Below the pieces are notes generated by a model. The model ran no database searches. It had not been told where the DNA came from and worked only from the letters and a program-made list of their open reading frames with translations. Below are positions 1-9,889 of a stretch of 64,000 nt of DNA, piece after piece. Positions within the stretch are counted from its first letter, which is position 1; each line of letters starts with the position of its first letter. The position numbers and the translations under genes were made by a program. Source of the stretch: Arthrobacter crusticola (GTDB lineage: Bacteria > Actinomycetota > Actinomycetes > Actinomycetales > Micrococcaceae). Where the stretch lies: the NCBI RefSeq assembly GCF_004357995.1, contig NZ_SMTK01000005.1:310001-374000 (forward strand), written 5' to 3'.

Positions 1-1465
1 TGCCGCGCCGGCCGCATCCGCCGGATCGGACAGTGGTTCGGACAGTGGGTCCGGCGAAGGCACGGAGGTGACCCTGCCCGCCCTCGGCGAGAGCGTCACC
101 GAAGGCACCGTCACCCGCTGGCTCAAGGCCGTCGGTGACGAGGTCGCCGTCGACGAACCGCTCCTCGAGGTCTCCACCGACAAGGTCGATACCGAAATCC
201 CCTCCCCCGTGGCCGGAACCCTCCAGGAGATCCGCGTCAACGAGGACGAAACGGCCGAGGTCGGCTCCGTCCTTGCTGTCATTGGAACCGGCGCAGGTGC
301 ACCGGCCAAGGCCGAAGCACCGCAGGGTGAACCGCTCGCCGCCGGCGAAGCGGAGACCCGCGAAGCCCCGGTCGCGGCACCCAAGGCCGAAGAGGCTCCG
401 AAGCCCGCCGAGAAAACCTCGGAGCCCGAGCAGGAAGCAGCGCCCGCCCCGCAGGCGGCACCCGCTGCTCCGCAGGAAGCGCCCGCCGCCAAGGCGGACG
501 CCCCGGCGGAATCCCAGCCGGCCGGGGACGCCTACGTGACCCCGCTGGTGCGCCGCCTGGCCAACCAGAACGGCGTCGACCTCGCCTCCCTCCGGGGCAC
601 CGGCGTCGGTGGCCGGATCCGCAAGCAGGACGTCCTTGAGGCAGCGGAGGCGGCCAAGGCCGCGGCCGCCGCTCCGGCTCCCGCCGCGGCACCGGCGTCC
701 ACGCCGGCCCGCGCCGCCGCTCCCGCCGTGGAGCCCTCGAAACTGCGCGGCACGGTCGAGAAGGCCCCTCGGATCCGCCAGACCATCGCGAAGCGGATGC
801 GTGAGTCCCTCCAGGTCTCCGCCCAGCTCACCCAGGTCATCGAGGTGGACATGAGCCGCATCGCGCGGCTGCGGAACACGGCGAAGAACAGCTTCCAGGC
901 CCAGAACGGCGCCAAGCTGACCTTCCTGCCCTTCATCTCGAAGGCCGTGATCGAAGCGCTGAAGCAGCACCCGAAGCTCAACGCGTCCTTTGACGAGGAA
1001 AAGAAGGAAATCACCTACCACGACGCCGAGCACCTGGCGATCGCGGTGGACACCGAGAAGGGCCTGCTGGTACCGGTCATCCGTGATGCGGGCAACCTGA
1101 ACCTGGGCGGCCTGGCGAAGAAGATCGCCGACGTCGGATCGCGGACGAAGAACAACAAGATCGGACCGGACGAGCTCGCCGGCGGAACGTTCACGATCAC
1201 GAACTTCGGCTCGGTCGGGGCCCTGTTCGACACCCCGATCATCAACCAGCCCCAGGTGGCCATCCTCGGCACCGGGACGATCGTCAAGCGCCCGATCGTC
1301 GTCACAGACGCCGACGGCGAAGACACTATCGCCATCCGTTCGATGATGTACCTGAGCCTGACCTACGATCACCGCCTGGTCGACGGCGCGGATGCCGGAC
1401 GGTTCCTGCAGACCCTCAAGGCACGCCTTGAGGATGGAGCCTTCGAAGCCGAGCTCGGCCTCTAG
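1..1465 (+). CDS. sucB: Dihydrolipoamide succinyltransferase (E2 of 2-oxoglutarate dehydrogenase), 5'-truncated
   Basis: E2 acyltransferase of a 2-oxo acid dehydrogenase complex, most likely 2-oxoglutarate dehydrogenase. The reading frame is open from base 2, so the gene begins outside the window. The first 22 codons form a Gly/Ser/Ala linker, which suggests another lipoyl domain upstream, and the GTG at 68 is not the true start. Seen in order: a lipoyl domain with the modified Lys in STDKVDTE (codon 182-184), a long Ala/Pro/Glu linker, an E3-binding domain starting [10 protein letters not shown], a second Ala-rich linker, and the catalytic domain ending with the [11 protein letters not shown] active-site motif (His codon 1370-1372). 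Its lipoyl domains would be substrates of LipB/LipA encoded at 8080-9800. Assignment to SucB rather than another E2 (e.g. pyruvate dehydrogenase) is by family style and lipB/lipA proximity. Confidence 0.9.
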   Translation, partial: AAPAASAGSDSGSDSGSGEGTEVTLPALGESVTEGTVTRWLKAVGDEVAVDEPLLEVSTDKVDTEIPSPVAGTLQEIRVNEDETAEVGSVLAVIGTGAGAPAKAEAPQGEPLAAGEAETREAPVAAPKAEEAPKPAEKTSEPEQEAAPAPQAAPAAPQEAPAAKADAPAESQPAGDAYVTPLVRRLANQNGVDLASLRGTGVGGRIRKQDVLEAAEAAKAAAAAPAPAAAPASTPARAAAPAVEPSKLRGTVEKAPRIRQTIAKRMRESLQVSAQLTQVIEVDMSRIARLRNTAKNSFQAQNGAKLTFLPFISKAVIEALKQHPKLNASFDEEKKEITYHDAEHLAIAVDTEKGLLVPVIRDAGNLNLGGLAKKIADVGSRTKNNKIGPDELAGGTFTITNFGSVGALFDTPIINQPQVAILGTGTIVKRPIVVTDADGEDTIAIRSMMYLSLTYDHRLVDGADAGRFLQTLKARLEDGAFEAELGL

Positions 1466-1480
1466 GCTCTCCGCTTTCCA

Positions 1481-1520
1481 GCAAAGGGCGGCGTTCCCCA
1501 CGGGGAACGCCGCCCTTTGC
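1481..1520. terminator. Perfect 19-bp hairpin between convergent sucB and tricorn-like gene
   Basis: A 19-bp perfect inverted repeat (arms 1481-1499 and 1502-1520) begins 15 bases after the sucB stop. The arms start and end with GCAAAG/CTTTGC, so A and T tracts lie at the stem base on both strands. It sits between two convergent genes and could stop transcription from either side. Confidence 0.8.
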
Positions 1521-1671
1521 TATGGGCTGCCGGTCCCGTCGGTCCTCGACGCCCCCGCCGGCGGCCGCCTGCGCCGCACGAACAGGGACAGGGCGGGCAC
1601 GGAGCGCGGCGGGTCGGCCCGGATGCCGGCCCGCCGCGACCGATCAGCCCGGACCGGTCAGCTGGGGCCGG

Positions 1672-4600
1672 TCAGCTGCCCGGGCGTGCCGGCAACGGCG
1701 CGGGGCGCAGCGAACGGTAACCCTCCCGCGCCGGCGGGAGGTCGGTGGGCAGCTCGGTGAGCATTTCCTTGAGGGTGGCCACCCCGTGCTCGAGCTGCGG
1801 GTCCTCCCCTGCGGCGTAGGCGTGCGGCGGGAAGGGCACGTCGATGTCGGGATCGACGCCGTAGTTCTCAACGCCCCAGCCGGGCCCGCCGGTCATCCAG
1901 AAGGAATACCTCGGCTGGGTGACGCCCGTCCCGTCGGCAAGGCGGAACCTTCCGTCAATTCCCACCACGCCGCCCCAGGTCCGCGACCCGATGACCGGGC
2001 CGATCCCGCGCAGCTTCGCGACCTGCGTGATGATGTCGCCGTCCGAGCCGGCGAACTCGTCGGCGAGGATGACCACGGGCCCGCGCGGTGCGTGCGCCGG
2101 GTAGGTTCCGGGCTGCTCGCCGCGGGGGAAGGCCCAGGCCGTAACCTTCCGCCCGATCAGCTCCGCCACCAGCTGCGAGGTGTGACCGCCGCGGTTGCGC
2201 CGCACGTCGACGATCAGGGCGTCGCGGCCGGTTTCGCGGTCGAGGTCGCGGTGCAGCTGGGCCCAGCCGTTCGCCACCATGTCCGGGATGTGAAGGTAGC
2301 CGAAGCGCCCGGCGGAGGCCGCGTGCACGATCGAACGGTTGGCGTTCACCCAGTTCTGGTAGCGCAGCCGTTCCTCACTGCGCAGGGGCACGACGGCCAC
2401 ACGCCGGGTGGTGGCCGCGCCGTCGCCGTCCCGGCGGGTCACGGTCAGCTCGACGGTCCGGCCGGCCGAACCGGTGAGCAGGACCGGCGGCCCGAAGCCG
2501 GCCGGGACGGGCACGCCGTCGACGGCGTCGATGGTGTCCCCCTCGGCGACGGCCACCCCGGGGGCGCTCAGCGGGGAGGAGGCCTGCGGGTCGGAGGATT
2601 CGCCGGCGAAGATCCGCTTCACCGTCCAGCCGGCCTCCGTCGGCTCAAGCTCGGCGCCCAGGAAGCCCTGCGCCCCGCTCGGCTCCGCATTCAGGGCCGG
2701 AGTGACGTAGGCGTGGGAGGTTCCCAGCTCGCCGTGGAGCTCCCAAAGGACGTCGATCAGGTCATCGTGCGAGCCGATCCGGTCGAGGAGCGGACGGTAC
2801 TTCGCGCCGACCGCCTCCCAGTCAATGCCGCCGAGGTCGGGGGTCCAGAAGAAGTCGCGCTGGAGCCGCCAGGTCTCCTGGTAGGCCTGCTTCCAGACGG
2901 CGACCGGGTCGAGCAGTACCCGAACGCGCTCGAGCCCCACCTCGATCCGCTCGGGTGACTCCGGCTCGACCTTGCCTGAGGTGGGGACCGCGGTGACGGT
3001 GCCCTGGCGGACGACCACGGCGGTCGAACCGTCCCCGCTGACCCGGTACGAGTCCGCCTCGGCGACGAGGACCTCGACGGTGCGCCGCTGCAGGTCGAAC
3101 CGTTCCAGCCGGCGCGCCGGCTCCTGGTCGGAGGGAGTGGCCCTGCCGTCACCGGTCAGTCCCCCGGCCTCCCCCGCCGTCCACAACAGAGCGCCCTCGA
3201 CCGCGGAGAGGGATTCGTAGCGGCCCTGGGCGACGGGTACGGCGATGATCCGTTCCCCGATGCGGTCGGCGTCAACGCTGACCGCATCGGGCGCGTCTTC
3301 AGCGCCGCCGTCGTCCTTCCCCGCGCCGTCCGGGCGGGCGGAATGCGCGGCCGGGCCGAAGGGCGAGGGTGTATCGGCGGCGAGCGCCACCAGGAAGGGC
3401 TTGGTCGAGGCGGGGAAGCTGAGGTCGAAGCGGTGGGTGTCGTACACCGGATCGAAGCTGCGGTCCGAAAGGAAGGCCAGGTACCTGCCGTCGCGGGTGA
3501 AGACGGGCGTTGAGTCGCGGAAACGCCCGTCGGTGAGGTCGTGGACCTCGGCCCCTTTCTCCGCCCGGGCGATGCGGATCCGGGTCCGGGCACCCTCGGT
3601 CGTCACCGGCTCCGCCCAGGTGACCCAGCGCGAGTCGCCCGAGAAGGCGACATCGTTGATGGCGCCGTGCTCGGGCGCGGCAAGCGGGAAGAACGTCCCC
3701 GAGGCCACCTCGAGCACCAGCAGCCCGCCGAGTTCACCGGAGACGGCAACACGTGCCCCATCCGGGCTCACCGCGAGTTCGCTTGCGCGGAACGGGCCGT
3801 CGAAGGCGAAGGTGCGCAGCAGCCGGGCCTCCGGTGCGTCCTGGGCGGCGAGCGCGGTGGAGCCCGGGTCGCCGGACCCTCCGTCGTCTCCGGCCGGCGC
3901 CTGTACCGCAGGTGCTCCCTGAACCGCCGGCACGGGGGCCGGCAGGGCGGGGCCAGCGCTGTTCCGCTCCGGGACTTGGGCGGTGCCCGGCTGCAGTGCG
4001 GTGCCGGCCGGACGGGCGGCACCGAAGACATCGCGGATGTAGAGGGATTCCTCGCCGCCGTGGTCGGCGACGTAGACGACGCCGTCGGCCCCTAGGGGCC
4101 GTCCCAGCCGGGCCCGCACGCCGGCGGTGCCCTCGATCACACGCGAGGGGCCGTCCCGGTGGGTCAGCCAGTGGAGGGTTCCGTGGGTTTCGACGACGCT
4201 GGCATCGCCTGCCGGAACCGGGACGGCGGCGGCGAGGTGGCGGGCCGCGTCGAGCAGAATCGGCCGCCGCGAGGTTGAGGCCGACCCGAGCTCGATGTCC
4301 AGCCGTTCCGGCGCCGTCTCCGGTTCGAGCGAGCCCAGCAGCCATAACTGTCCGGCCGATTCATAGACGATCCGCTCCCCGTCGGTGGAGGCGTGGCGCA
4401 CGTAGAAGTCTTCATTGTCGGTGTGCCGGCGCAGGTCCGAGCCCTGCCGGTCCACGGAGTACAGGTTGCCGTAGCCCTCGTGGTCCGAAAGGAACGCCAC
4501 GCGCCCTCCCACCCACATGGGATCCGTGAGGTTTCCGTCGAGCTCGGGCACGAACCGGGAGAAGCTTCCGCCGCCGTCGGCGTCGATCCACAGCTTTCCG

Positions 4601-5112
4601 GCCGTTCCGCCGCGGTAGCGCTTCCACCACGCCTGCTCGCGCGTCATCACGCTGCCGATGATCACCGGGCGCTCGTCGCCGAGCGCTTCCCCGTGCACAA
4701 TGGTGTCAACCGGCCCGTACGGGAGCACCGTCTGGGCGGAACCGTCCAGTGGCACCCGGTAGGCCCAGGCCAGCCGGGGGTCCTCATGCCGGTAGGCGCT
4801 GGTGGCGATGACGTCGCCCTCTTCGGTGAACCCCTTGACCCGGGTGTTCTGGTGCCCCCAGAAGGTCAGGCGCCGGTAGCCGCCGCCGTCGGCGTTCGCC
4901 GCCACCACCTCGGGCGCACCCGCCTGCACAACGGTCCAGGCGATTACCTTTCCGTCCGGGGAGAACCGGGGGTTGCGGGCGGGCAGCTGCATCGCCGAAA
5001 TGCGCCACGCCCTTCCTCCCGAAACCGGCGCCACCCAGACGTCGTTTTCGGCGACGAACGTGACGGAATCTCCGGAGAGATGCGGATAGCGTAAGTAGTC
5101 TGAGGATCCCAT
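1672..5112 (-). CDS. Tricorn-type S41 protease, 1146 aa
   Basis: Cytosolic serine peptidase of the tricorn family (S41B), which trims oligopeptides in the archaeal prototype. Seen in order: an N-terminal beta-propeller with repeated FSPDG-type and SDHEGYGN-type WD-like blades (about 1-350), a Pro/Ala/Gly low-complexity insert (about 370-425), a second propeller (about 430-700), a PDZ domain (about 815-900) and the S41 catalytic domain. The catalytic residues known for tricorn are present: S799-H800 (GTSHAYV), S1023-D1024 (GSDGD) and E1082 (VENYG). Length is close to the roughly 1070 residues of tricorn. There is no signal peptide. It stands alone, divergent from the TIGR01777 gene with 83 bp between them. 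Biological role in actinobacteria is uncertain. Confidence 0.9.
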   Translation of the reverse strand: MGSSDYLRYPHLSGDSVTFVAENDVWVAPVSGGRAWRISAMQLPARNPRFSPDGKVIAWTVVQAGAPEVVAANADGGGYRRLTFWGHQNTRVKGFTEEGDVIATSAYRHEDPRLAWAYRVPLDGSAQTVLPYGPVDTIVHGEALGDERPVIIGSVMTREQAWWKRYRGGTAGKLWIDADGGGSFSRFVPELDGNLTDPMWVGGRVAFLSDHEGYGNLYSVDRQGSDLRRHTDNEDFYVRHASTDGERIVYESAGQLWLLGSLEPETAPERLDIELGSASTSRRPILLDAARHLAAAVPVPAGDASVVETHGTLHWLTHRDGPSRVIEGTAGVRARLGRPLGADGVVYVADHGGEESLYIRDVFGAARPAGTALQPGTAQVPERNSAGPALPAPVPAVQGAPAVQAPAGDDGGSGDPGSTALAAQDAPEARLLRTFAFDGPFRASELAVSPDGARVAVSGELGGLLVLEVASGTFFPLAAPEHGAINDVAFSGDSRWVTWAEPVTTEGARTRIRIARAEKGAEVHDLTDGRFRDSTPVFTRDGRYLAFLSDRSFDPVYDTHRFDLSFPASTKPFLVALAADTPSPFGPAAHSARPDGAGKDDGGAEDAPDAVSVDADRIGERIIAVPVAQGRYESLSAVEGALLWTAGEAGGLTGDGRATPSDQEPARRLERFDLQRRTVEVLVAEADSYRVSGDGSTAVVVRQGTVTAVPTSGKVEPESPERIEVGLERVRVLLDPVAVWKQAYQETWRLQRDFFWTPDLGGIDWEAVGAKYRPLLDRIGSHDDLIDVLWELHGELGTSHAYVTPALNAEPSGAQGFLGAELEPTEAGWTVKRIFAGESSDPQASSPLSAPGVAVAEGDTIDAVDGVPVPAGFGPPVLLTGSAGRTVELTVTRRDGDGAATTRRVAVVPLRSEERLRYQNWVNANRSIVHAASAGRFGYLHIPDMVANGWAQLHRDLDRETGRDALIVDVRRNRGGHTSQLVAELIGRKVTAWAFPRGEQPGTYPAHAPRGPVVILADEFAGSDGDIITQVAKLRGIGPVIGSRTWGGVVGIDGRFRLADGTGVTQPRYSFWMTGGPGWGVENYGVDPDIDVPFPPHAYAAGEDPQLEHGVATLKEMLTELPTDLPPAREGYRSLRPAPLPARPGS

Positions 5113-5195
5113 TGCCCGATTCTAGCCACAGCCTCCGCCGCAGCCGCTGAGGCCGCCGTGTTCCCCCCGGACGTCGTGGATGGTTCGATGGGGGC

Positions 5196-6089
5196 ATGCA
5201 TATTCTCATCGCCGGCGCTTCCGGCCTGATCGGCAAGGCTCTCCAGAACCGGCTGCGGGACAACCACACGATCACCCGGCTAGTCCGGCGAGCTCCCGCA
5301 GGCCCGGACGAGGTGGCGTGGGATCCGGCCCGGGGCGACCTCGAGCCGTCGGTGATGGACCGGGCCGACGCCGTCATCAACCTTTCGGGCACGTCCATCG
5401 CCGGCGGCCTGTGGACCCGCAGCCACAAGGAATCCCTCTACTCCTCGCGCATCCGCTCCACCCGCACCCTGGTCGAGGCGATGCGGCGGGCCGGCAGCCC
5501 GCCGGCCGTGTTCCTCAGCCAGTCCGCCTCCGGCTACTACGGGAATCGGGGCGATGAGGTGCTCACCGAGGCCTCAGGCTCCGGGAACCTCTTCCTGTCC
5601 GATGTGTGCCGCCGGTGGGAGGCCGAGGCGGTGAGGGCCCCCGAGGGCGTGCGCACCGTGCTAACCCGCACGGGCATCGTCATGAGCCGGAAGGGGGGCG
5701 CCCTGCCGAAGCTGCTCCTACCGATGCGTCTTTACGCCGGCGGCCCCCTGGGAAGCGGACAGCAGTGGTGGCCGTGGATCACCATGACCGACGAGGTCCG
5801 TGCCATGGAACACCTGCTCACCGCGGAGGTGGAAGGGCCGGTGAACCTCAACGCGCCGCAGCCGGAGAGGCTGCAGACACTCCTGACGGAGCTGGGCAGG
5901 GCGCTGCACCGCCCCACCCGCTTCCGCGTCCCGCAGAAGGTCCTGACCGTGGCGATGGGCCAGCTCGCGGACGAGCTCCTGCTGGTGAGCGCACGGATGG
6001 ACCCGAAGGTCCTCACCGCCTCGGGCTTCCGGTTCGACGCCATGACCGCCGCCGATCTCGCCGAGCAGGTCCGGGACCGGCGGGTCTGA
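5196..6089 (+). CDS. TIGR01777 family NAD(P)-dependent epimerase-like protein (YfcH type)
   Basis: A 297-residue extended short-chain dehydrogenase/reductase. The N-terminus MHILIAGASGLIGKAL is a Rossmann nucleotide-binding motif. SGTSIAGG and SQSASGYYGNRGDE (with the YYG motif) and the C-terminal DUF1731-like part (HRPTRFRVPQKV) are typical of the TIGR01777/YfcH family. The physiological substrate of this family is unknown. The ATG at 5196 gives the Rossmann motif immediately. The gene ends one base before the stop of the convergent kinase gene, so the two 3' ends abut with no room for a separate terminator. Confidence 0.88.
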   Translation: MHILIAGASGLIGKALQNRLRDNHTITRLVRRAPAGPDEVAWDPARGDLEPSVMDRADAVINLSGTSIAGGLWTRSHKESLYSSRIRSTRTLVEAMRRAGSPPAVFLSQSASGYYGNRGDEVLTEASGSGNLFLSDVCRRWEAEAVRAPEGVRTVLTRTGIVMSRKGGALPKLLLPMRLYAGGPLGSGQQWWPWITMTDEVRAMEHLLTAEVEGPVNLNAPQPERLQTLLTELGRALHRPTRFRVPQKVLTVAMGQLADELLLVSARMDPKVLTASGFRFDAMTAADLAEQVRDRRV

Positions 6090-6090
6090 C

Positions 6091-7962
6091 TCAGGGGCCC
6101 GGCACGGCCGCATAGACCGAGTGGATCTTCCAGCCGTCCTCCTCCCGTAGGACGAAGACGAGTTCCTGCCGGCGCGGGGGGACCTCTGCCGAGACGGCGG
6201 CTCCCGCGCTGTCGAGTTCGGTGTGGGCCGAGACCTCCATGGTGGCGGTGACCACTGCGGTCCGGGACGCGCCGCCGTCGGCGGGCGCGTTCGACCCCCG
6301 GGGTATCGCGGCCGGGGGTTTTGCGGCCGGGGATTCGACGATCTGCGCCTCGATCACGGTCAGCCGCAGCCCGGTCAGGCGCCGGCCGGCTTCCGCAAGA
6401 GCAGTGACTTCCCGAAGGTCCGATGCCATCGCCGGCGACCCCCGCGTGTTGACCTCGTCGAGCACGGCCGGGTCCGCCCGGGCAAAAGCGGCGGCGCGCT
6501 GTTGCGAGAGCTGAGGCAGTGCCTTGAGCGGGTCAACCGCTGGGTCCGGCTCGGGCGCCGGAGGCCTCGACGGCTTCGGGTTGTCCGGCGCCGGTTGTGT
6601 TTTCGGAGTGGCCGGGGTGACCGATGGACGATGTGCCTCCGCCCGGTCTGGTGCGCCAAGGGACTCGAGGGCCTCCGGTGGCCGCTCGGGCAGCCGGAGG
6701 CGCCCGCCCTCCCCCTGCGCCCAGACCGCGCCGACCGCAAGCAGTACCGCGAGAACTCCCGCCGCGATCCACCGTGGAATCGAGCGTGGAATTGAGCTTG
6801 GTACCGGGCCGGGTCCCGTCCGTGCGGCCGACCGTCGGCCCGTCCCGGCTGCAGCAGCGCGGCGGCGCGGTTCCGCGGGCCGGGAATCCGTCCTGCTGCC
6901 CGGGGCCCGGGCCCGCGATCGCGATCTCCCCTTCCTGCTCCCGAACGCTGTTCTCGCACCGGACCTGCCGGACCTGCGCCCGCCCGAACCGATACGGCCC
7001 AGGGGACCCCAAGGCCTGGCGTTCGGTGCCGCGTCGCGCCGCGTAAGGAGGCGCGGGCGGACATCCTCCTCCACCGCCTCGACGAGCCCGACCGGCACCG
7101 CCGTACCCGCCCTCAGGCTCCCCCGCGCGAAGGAGACGGCATCGGGGCGCTGCATCGGGTCCTCGGACAACGCCTCCTCGATCAGGGCAAGGAACCGGGG
7201 CGGAATCTCGGGTACCAGCATCGACAGGGGTGGGCGCTGCGCGGACTGCCCGGGGACCCGGCCGGTCAGGGTGAACCACGCCACCGCGCCGAGGGCGAAG
7301 ACGTCGGCCTCGGTGCCGAGGCACCCCGGCTCGGATGGGCGGGGATCCCTGAAGCCAGGCGTTCCGGCCGTGCGCCGCAGCCCCTCGCCGAGACGCCGCC
7401 CCAGTTCGAAGTCGCTCAACAGCGGCTTGCCTTCCTCGGTGAAGAGGATGTTCGAGGGAGTGACGTCACCGTGGGACACACCCTGCCCGTGGAGGTAGGC
7501 CAGAGCCTGTGCAACGGGCACCAGGACCGTGACCGCCTCGCAGATCGGCAGCGGGCCCCGCACCGCCACCAGGTTCTGGAGGGAACCTCCGGGGGCGTAG
7601 TCCATGAGCGCACCGGGGCCGCGGTCCGTCGCCACAATCCCGAGGATGGTCACGAGGTGTTCGTGGCACAGCCCGCCCATCACGTCCGCCTCCCGGTGGA
7701 CCAATCCTTCCGCCAAGCCCGGATCCGTTCCGTCCGAATCCGCGCCGGAAAGTCCCCCGAAGCCGACCTTCAGCGCGAACACACCGCCGCCGTCGTGCGC
7801 CGTGACGAGCCAGACGGAGGAACTGCCACCCCTTCCGAGCAGGCGTCCCGTCTCGAACCCCTGAACCGAGGGCGGAGGCCCGGCATCACCATATCCACCG
7901 TCCGGCACAGGGGCAGCGCCGGGGTCGGTGAAACCGTGTCCATCGCTGGCGGAGATGTCCAT
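6091..7962 (-). CDS. Atypical membrane Ser/Thr protein kinase with extracellular NTF2-like domain
   Basis: A 623-residue eukaryotic-type kinase. The frame stays open upstream into lipB, but the ATG at 7962 puts the N-terminus just before the kinase domain and leaves a divergent promoter region. Seen: glycine loop LLGRGGSSSVWLV (41-53), ATP Lys K65, catalytic loop HGDVTPSN (D166, N171) and metal-binding SDFELG (D184). HRD is replaced by HGD and DFG by DFE, so it is a non-RD kinase that probably does not depend on activation-loop phosphorylation; activity is uncertain. A basic, Arg/Pro-rich juxtamembrane region leads to one membrane segment (WIAAGVLAVLLAVGAVWAQ), then a Pro-rich stalk and a C-terminal domain (SQQRAAAFARADPA ... 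EDGWKIHSV) resembling NTF2/SnoaL-like domains. Sensor ligand unknown. Confidence 0.85.
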   Translation of the reverse strand: MDISASDGHGFTDPGAAPVPDGGYGDAGPPPSVQGFETGRLLGRGGSSSVWLVTAHDGGGVFALKVGFGGLSGADSDGTDPGLAEGLVHREADVMGGLCHEHLVTILGIVATDRGPGALMDYAPGGSLQNLVAVRGPLPICEAVTVLVPVAQALAYLHGQGVSHGDVTPSNILFTEEGKPLLSDFELGRRLGEGLRRTAGTPGFRDPRPSEPGCLGTEADVFALGAVAWFTLTGRVPGQSAQRPPLSMLVPEIPPRFLALIEEALSEDPMQRPDAVSFARGSLRAGTAVPVGLVEAVEEDVRPRLLTRRDAAPNARPWGPLGRIGSGGRRSGRSGARTAFGSRKGRSRSRARAPGSRTDSRPAEPRRRAAAAGTGRRSAARTGPGPVPSSIPRSIPRWIAAGVLAVLLAVGAVWAQGEGGRLRLPERPPEALESLGAPDRAEAHRPSVTPATPKTQPAPDNPKPSRPPAPEPDPAVDPLKALPQLSQQRAAAFARADPAVLDEVNTRGSPAMASDLREVTALAEAGRRLTGLRLTVIEAQIVESPAAKPPAAIPRGSNAPADGGASRTAVVTATMEVSAHTELDSAGAAVSAEVPPRRQELVFVLREEDGWKIHSVYAAVPGP

Positions 7963-7999
7963 CCTTAAGTTGTAGTCTCCGAAATACCACCCGAGACCC

Positions 8000-8008
8000 T
8001 TATCCACA
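8000..8008 (+). other. Perfect DnaA box TTATCCACA
   Basis: An exact match to the DnaA-box consensus lies in the 117-bp divergent region between the kinase gene and lipB. Only one copy is seen, so it is not an origin. It may be a DnaA titration or regulatory site, or chance. Confidence 0.4.
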
Positions 8009-8079
8009 GGACAGAGGTACCTCTTTCCGGTGCAGATTTTCCGGGCCTTTTTGCAGGTGGCGGGCATTACCCTTAACCC

Positions 8080-8802
8080 ATGACTCTCGAGTTCGCCAGG
8101 ATCGGCCTCCATCCCGACTACGTCGACTACACGAGGGCCTGGGACCTCCAGCGCAGCCTGCATGACGCAGTCGCCGAGGGACGCTCGCCGAGCACCGTGC
8201 TCCTGCTTGAGCACGAGGCCGTCTATACGGCAGGAAAACGCACCGAGGACCACGAGCGGCCCTTCGACGGCACGCCGGTGGTGGCGGTGGACCGCGGCGG
8301 GAAACTCACCTGGCACGGCCCCGGCCAACTCGTCGGGTACCCGATCCTCGCCCTGCCCGAACCCACTCGGGTGACCGACTACGTAGGGATCCTTGAGGAC
8401 GTCATCATCGCCGTGCTGAAGGACTACGACCTCCAGGGCATCCGCATCGACGGGCGGTCGGGGGTGTGGATTGCCGCCGGAGGAGGACTGCCGGACCGGA
8501 AGATCGCCGCCATCGGAATCCGCATCAACCGGCGGGTGACCATGCACGGATTCGCGGTGAACTGCAGCAACAGCCTCGCACCCTTCGAGCAGATCGTTCC
8601 CTGCGGCATCACCGACGCGGGCGTCACCAGCATCTCCACCGAGACCGGCCGCACGGTTCCACCATCGGACATCGTGTCGCGCATCGAGGAAGAACTGCGC
8701 AAGAATGAGTCAGCATTGGTACTCGACGACGCGGCTCCAACGCTTCCCGACGGACCGACCGACGACGCTGGCGCCGACCAGCCCAAAGGAGCTTTACTGT
8801 GA
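8080..8802 (+). CDS. lipB: Octanoyl-[acyl-carrier-protein]:protein N-octanoyltransferase
   Basis: Transfers octanoate from acyl carrier protein to the lipoyl-domain lysine of E2/GcvH proteins, the first step of lipoate biosynthesis. It is 240 residues. The signature [12 protein letters not shown] (72-83), the catalytic Lys K141 (RKIAAIG), the HGFAVNCSN stretch and the catalytic Cys C175 (VPCGITD) are present. The 4-bp GTGA overlap with lipA shows an operon. No Shine-Dalgarno is visible. A TANNNT element (8068-8073) lies 6 bases before the ATG, which suggests a leaderless transcript. Confidence 0.96.
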   Translation: MTLEFARIGLHPDYVDYTRAWDLQRSLHDAVAEGRSPSTVLLLEHEAVYTAGKRTEDHERPFDGTPVVAVDRGGKLTWHGPGQLVGYPILALPEPTRVTDYVGILEDVIIAVLKDYDLQGIRIDGRSGVWIAAGGGLPDRKIAAIGIRINRRVTMHGFAVNCSNSLAPFEQIVPCGITDAGVTSISTETGRTVPPSDIVSRIEEELRKNESALVLDDAAPTLPDGPTDDAGADQPKGALL

Positions 8803-9800
8803 GCCTGGCCCCCGAAGGACGCCGCATGCTGCGCATCGAAGCGCGCAACGCCGAGACGCCCGTGGAGCGCAAGCCGGATTGGATGAAGGCCAAGGTCAAT
8901 ATCGGCCCCGAGTTCGTCTCCATGAAGAACCTGGTCAAGAAGGAAGGCCTTCACACGGTCTGCGAGGAGGCGGGCTGCCCCAATATCTTCGAATGCTGGG
9001 AGGACCGCGAGGCCACCTTCCTCATCGGCGGATCCGAATGCACCCGCCGCTGCGACTTCTGCCAGATCGACACCGGCAAGCCCCAGCCCCTGGACCGCAG
9101 CGAGCCCTTCAAGGTGGCCCAGTCGGTCAAGTCAATGAACCTCCGCTACGCCACCGTGACCGGCGTCGCCCGCGATGACCTGCCCGATGAGGGTGTCTGG
9201 CTATACGCCGAAACGATCCGCCAGATCCACAGCATGAACCCGGGCACCGGCGTCGAAATACTCATCCCCGACTTTTCCGGGCGGCCCGAACACATCGCGG
9301 CCATCTGCGACGCGGCTCCCGAGGTGTTCGCCCATAACGTCGAAACCGTCCCGCGGATCTTCAAGCGGATCCGGCCCGCCTTCCGGTATGAGCGGTCCCT
9401 CGACGTGATCTCCCAGGGCCGGGCGCGCGGCATGGTGACCAAGTCAAACCTGATCCTCGGGATGGGCGAGACGCGGGAGGAAATCTCCGAAGCGCTCCGG
9501 GACCTTCACTCCGCCGGGTGCGACCTGATCACCATCACCCAGTACCTCCGGCCGAGTGAACGGCACCTGCCGGTGGACCGATGGGTCAAGCCCGGCGAGT
9601 TCGTCGAGCTCCGCGAGGAGGCCGAGGACATCGGGTTCCTCGGGGTCATGAGCGGACCGCTGGTGCGCTCCTCCTATCGGGCCGGCCGGCTGTGGGCGCG
9701 GGCCATGCGGCGGAAGGGGCTCGAGCTTCCGCCGGAGCTTGCACACCTGGATGACTCCGGCCCCTCACTCCGGGAAGCCTCCGATCTGAAGGCCGGTTAA
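8799..9800 (+). CDS. lipA: Lipoyl synthase
   Basis: Radical-SAM enzyme that inserts two sulfurs into the octanoyl chain put on by LipB. It is 333 residues. The auxiliary [4Fe-4S] cluster cysteines C55, C60, C66 ([12 protein letters not shown]) and the radical-SAM cysteines C81, C85, C88 (CTRRCDFC) are seen, as is the conserved C-terminal RSSYRAG. The GTG start overlaps the lipB TGA by 4 bp, and the frame fits. An internal ATG nine codons later is an alternative start. Product made: lipoyl-E2 such as SucB at the window start. Confidence 0.97.
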   Translation: MSLAPEGRRMLRIEARNAETPVERKPDWMKAKVNIGPEFVSMKNLVKKEGLHTVCEEAGCPNIFECWEDREATFLIGGSECTRRCDFCQIDTGKPQPLDRSEPFKVAQSVKSMNLRYATVTGVARDDLPDEGVWLYAETIRQIHSMNPGTGVEILIPDFSGRPEHIAAICDAAPEVFAHNVETVPRIFKRIRPAFRYERSLDVISQGRARGMVTKSNLILGMGETREEISEALRDLHSAGCDLITITQYLRPSERHLPVDRWVKPGEFVELREEAEDIGFLGVMSGPLVRSSYRAGRLWARAMRRKGLELPPELAHLDDSGPSLREASDLKAG

Positions 9801-9889
9801 CGGCCCGCAGGCACCTCAGCACTTCCGGCTTCAATCGGCCGCTTCGGCGCGGCCTGAGCGCGGCCGCCATCACGTAGAATTGAGCCACT

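Noticed and set aside
1522..2958. 478-codon plus-strand open frame
   Set aside because: Antisense of the tricorn-like protease, whose catalytic residues are all present.
7963..8547. N-terminal extension of the kinase frame across lipB
   Set aside because: It would overlap most of the lipB 5' half on the other strand; the ATG at 7962 directly precedes the kinase domain.
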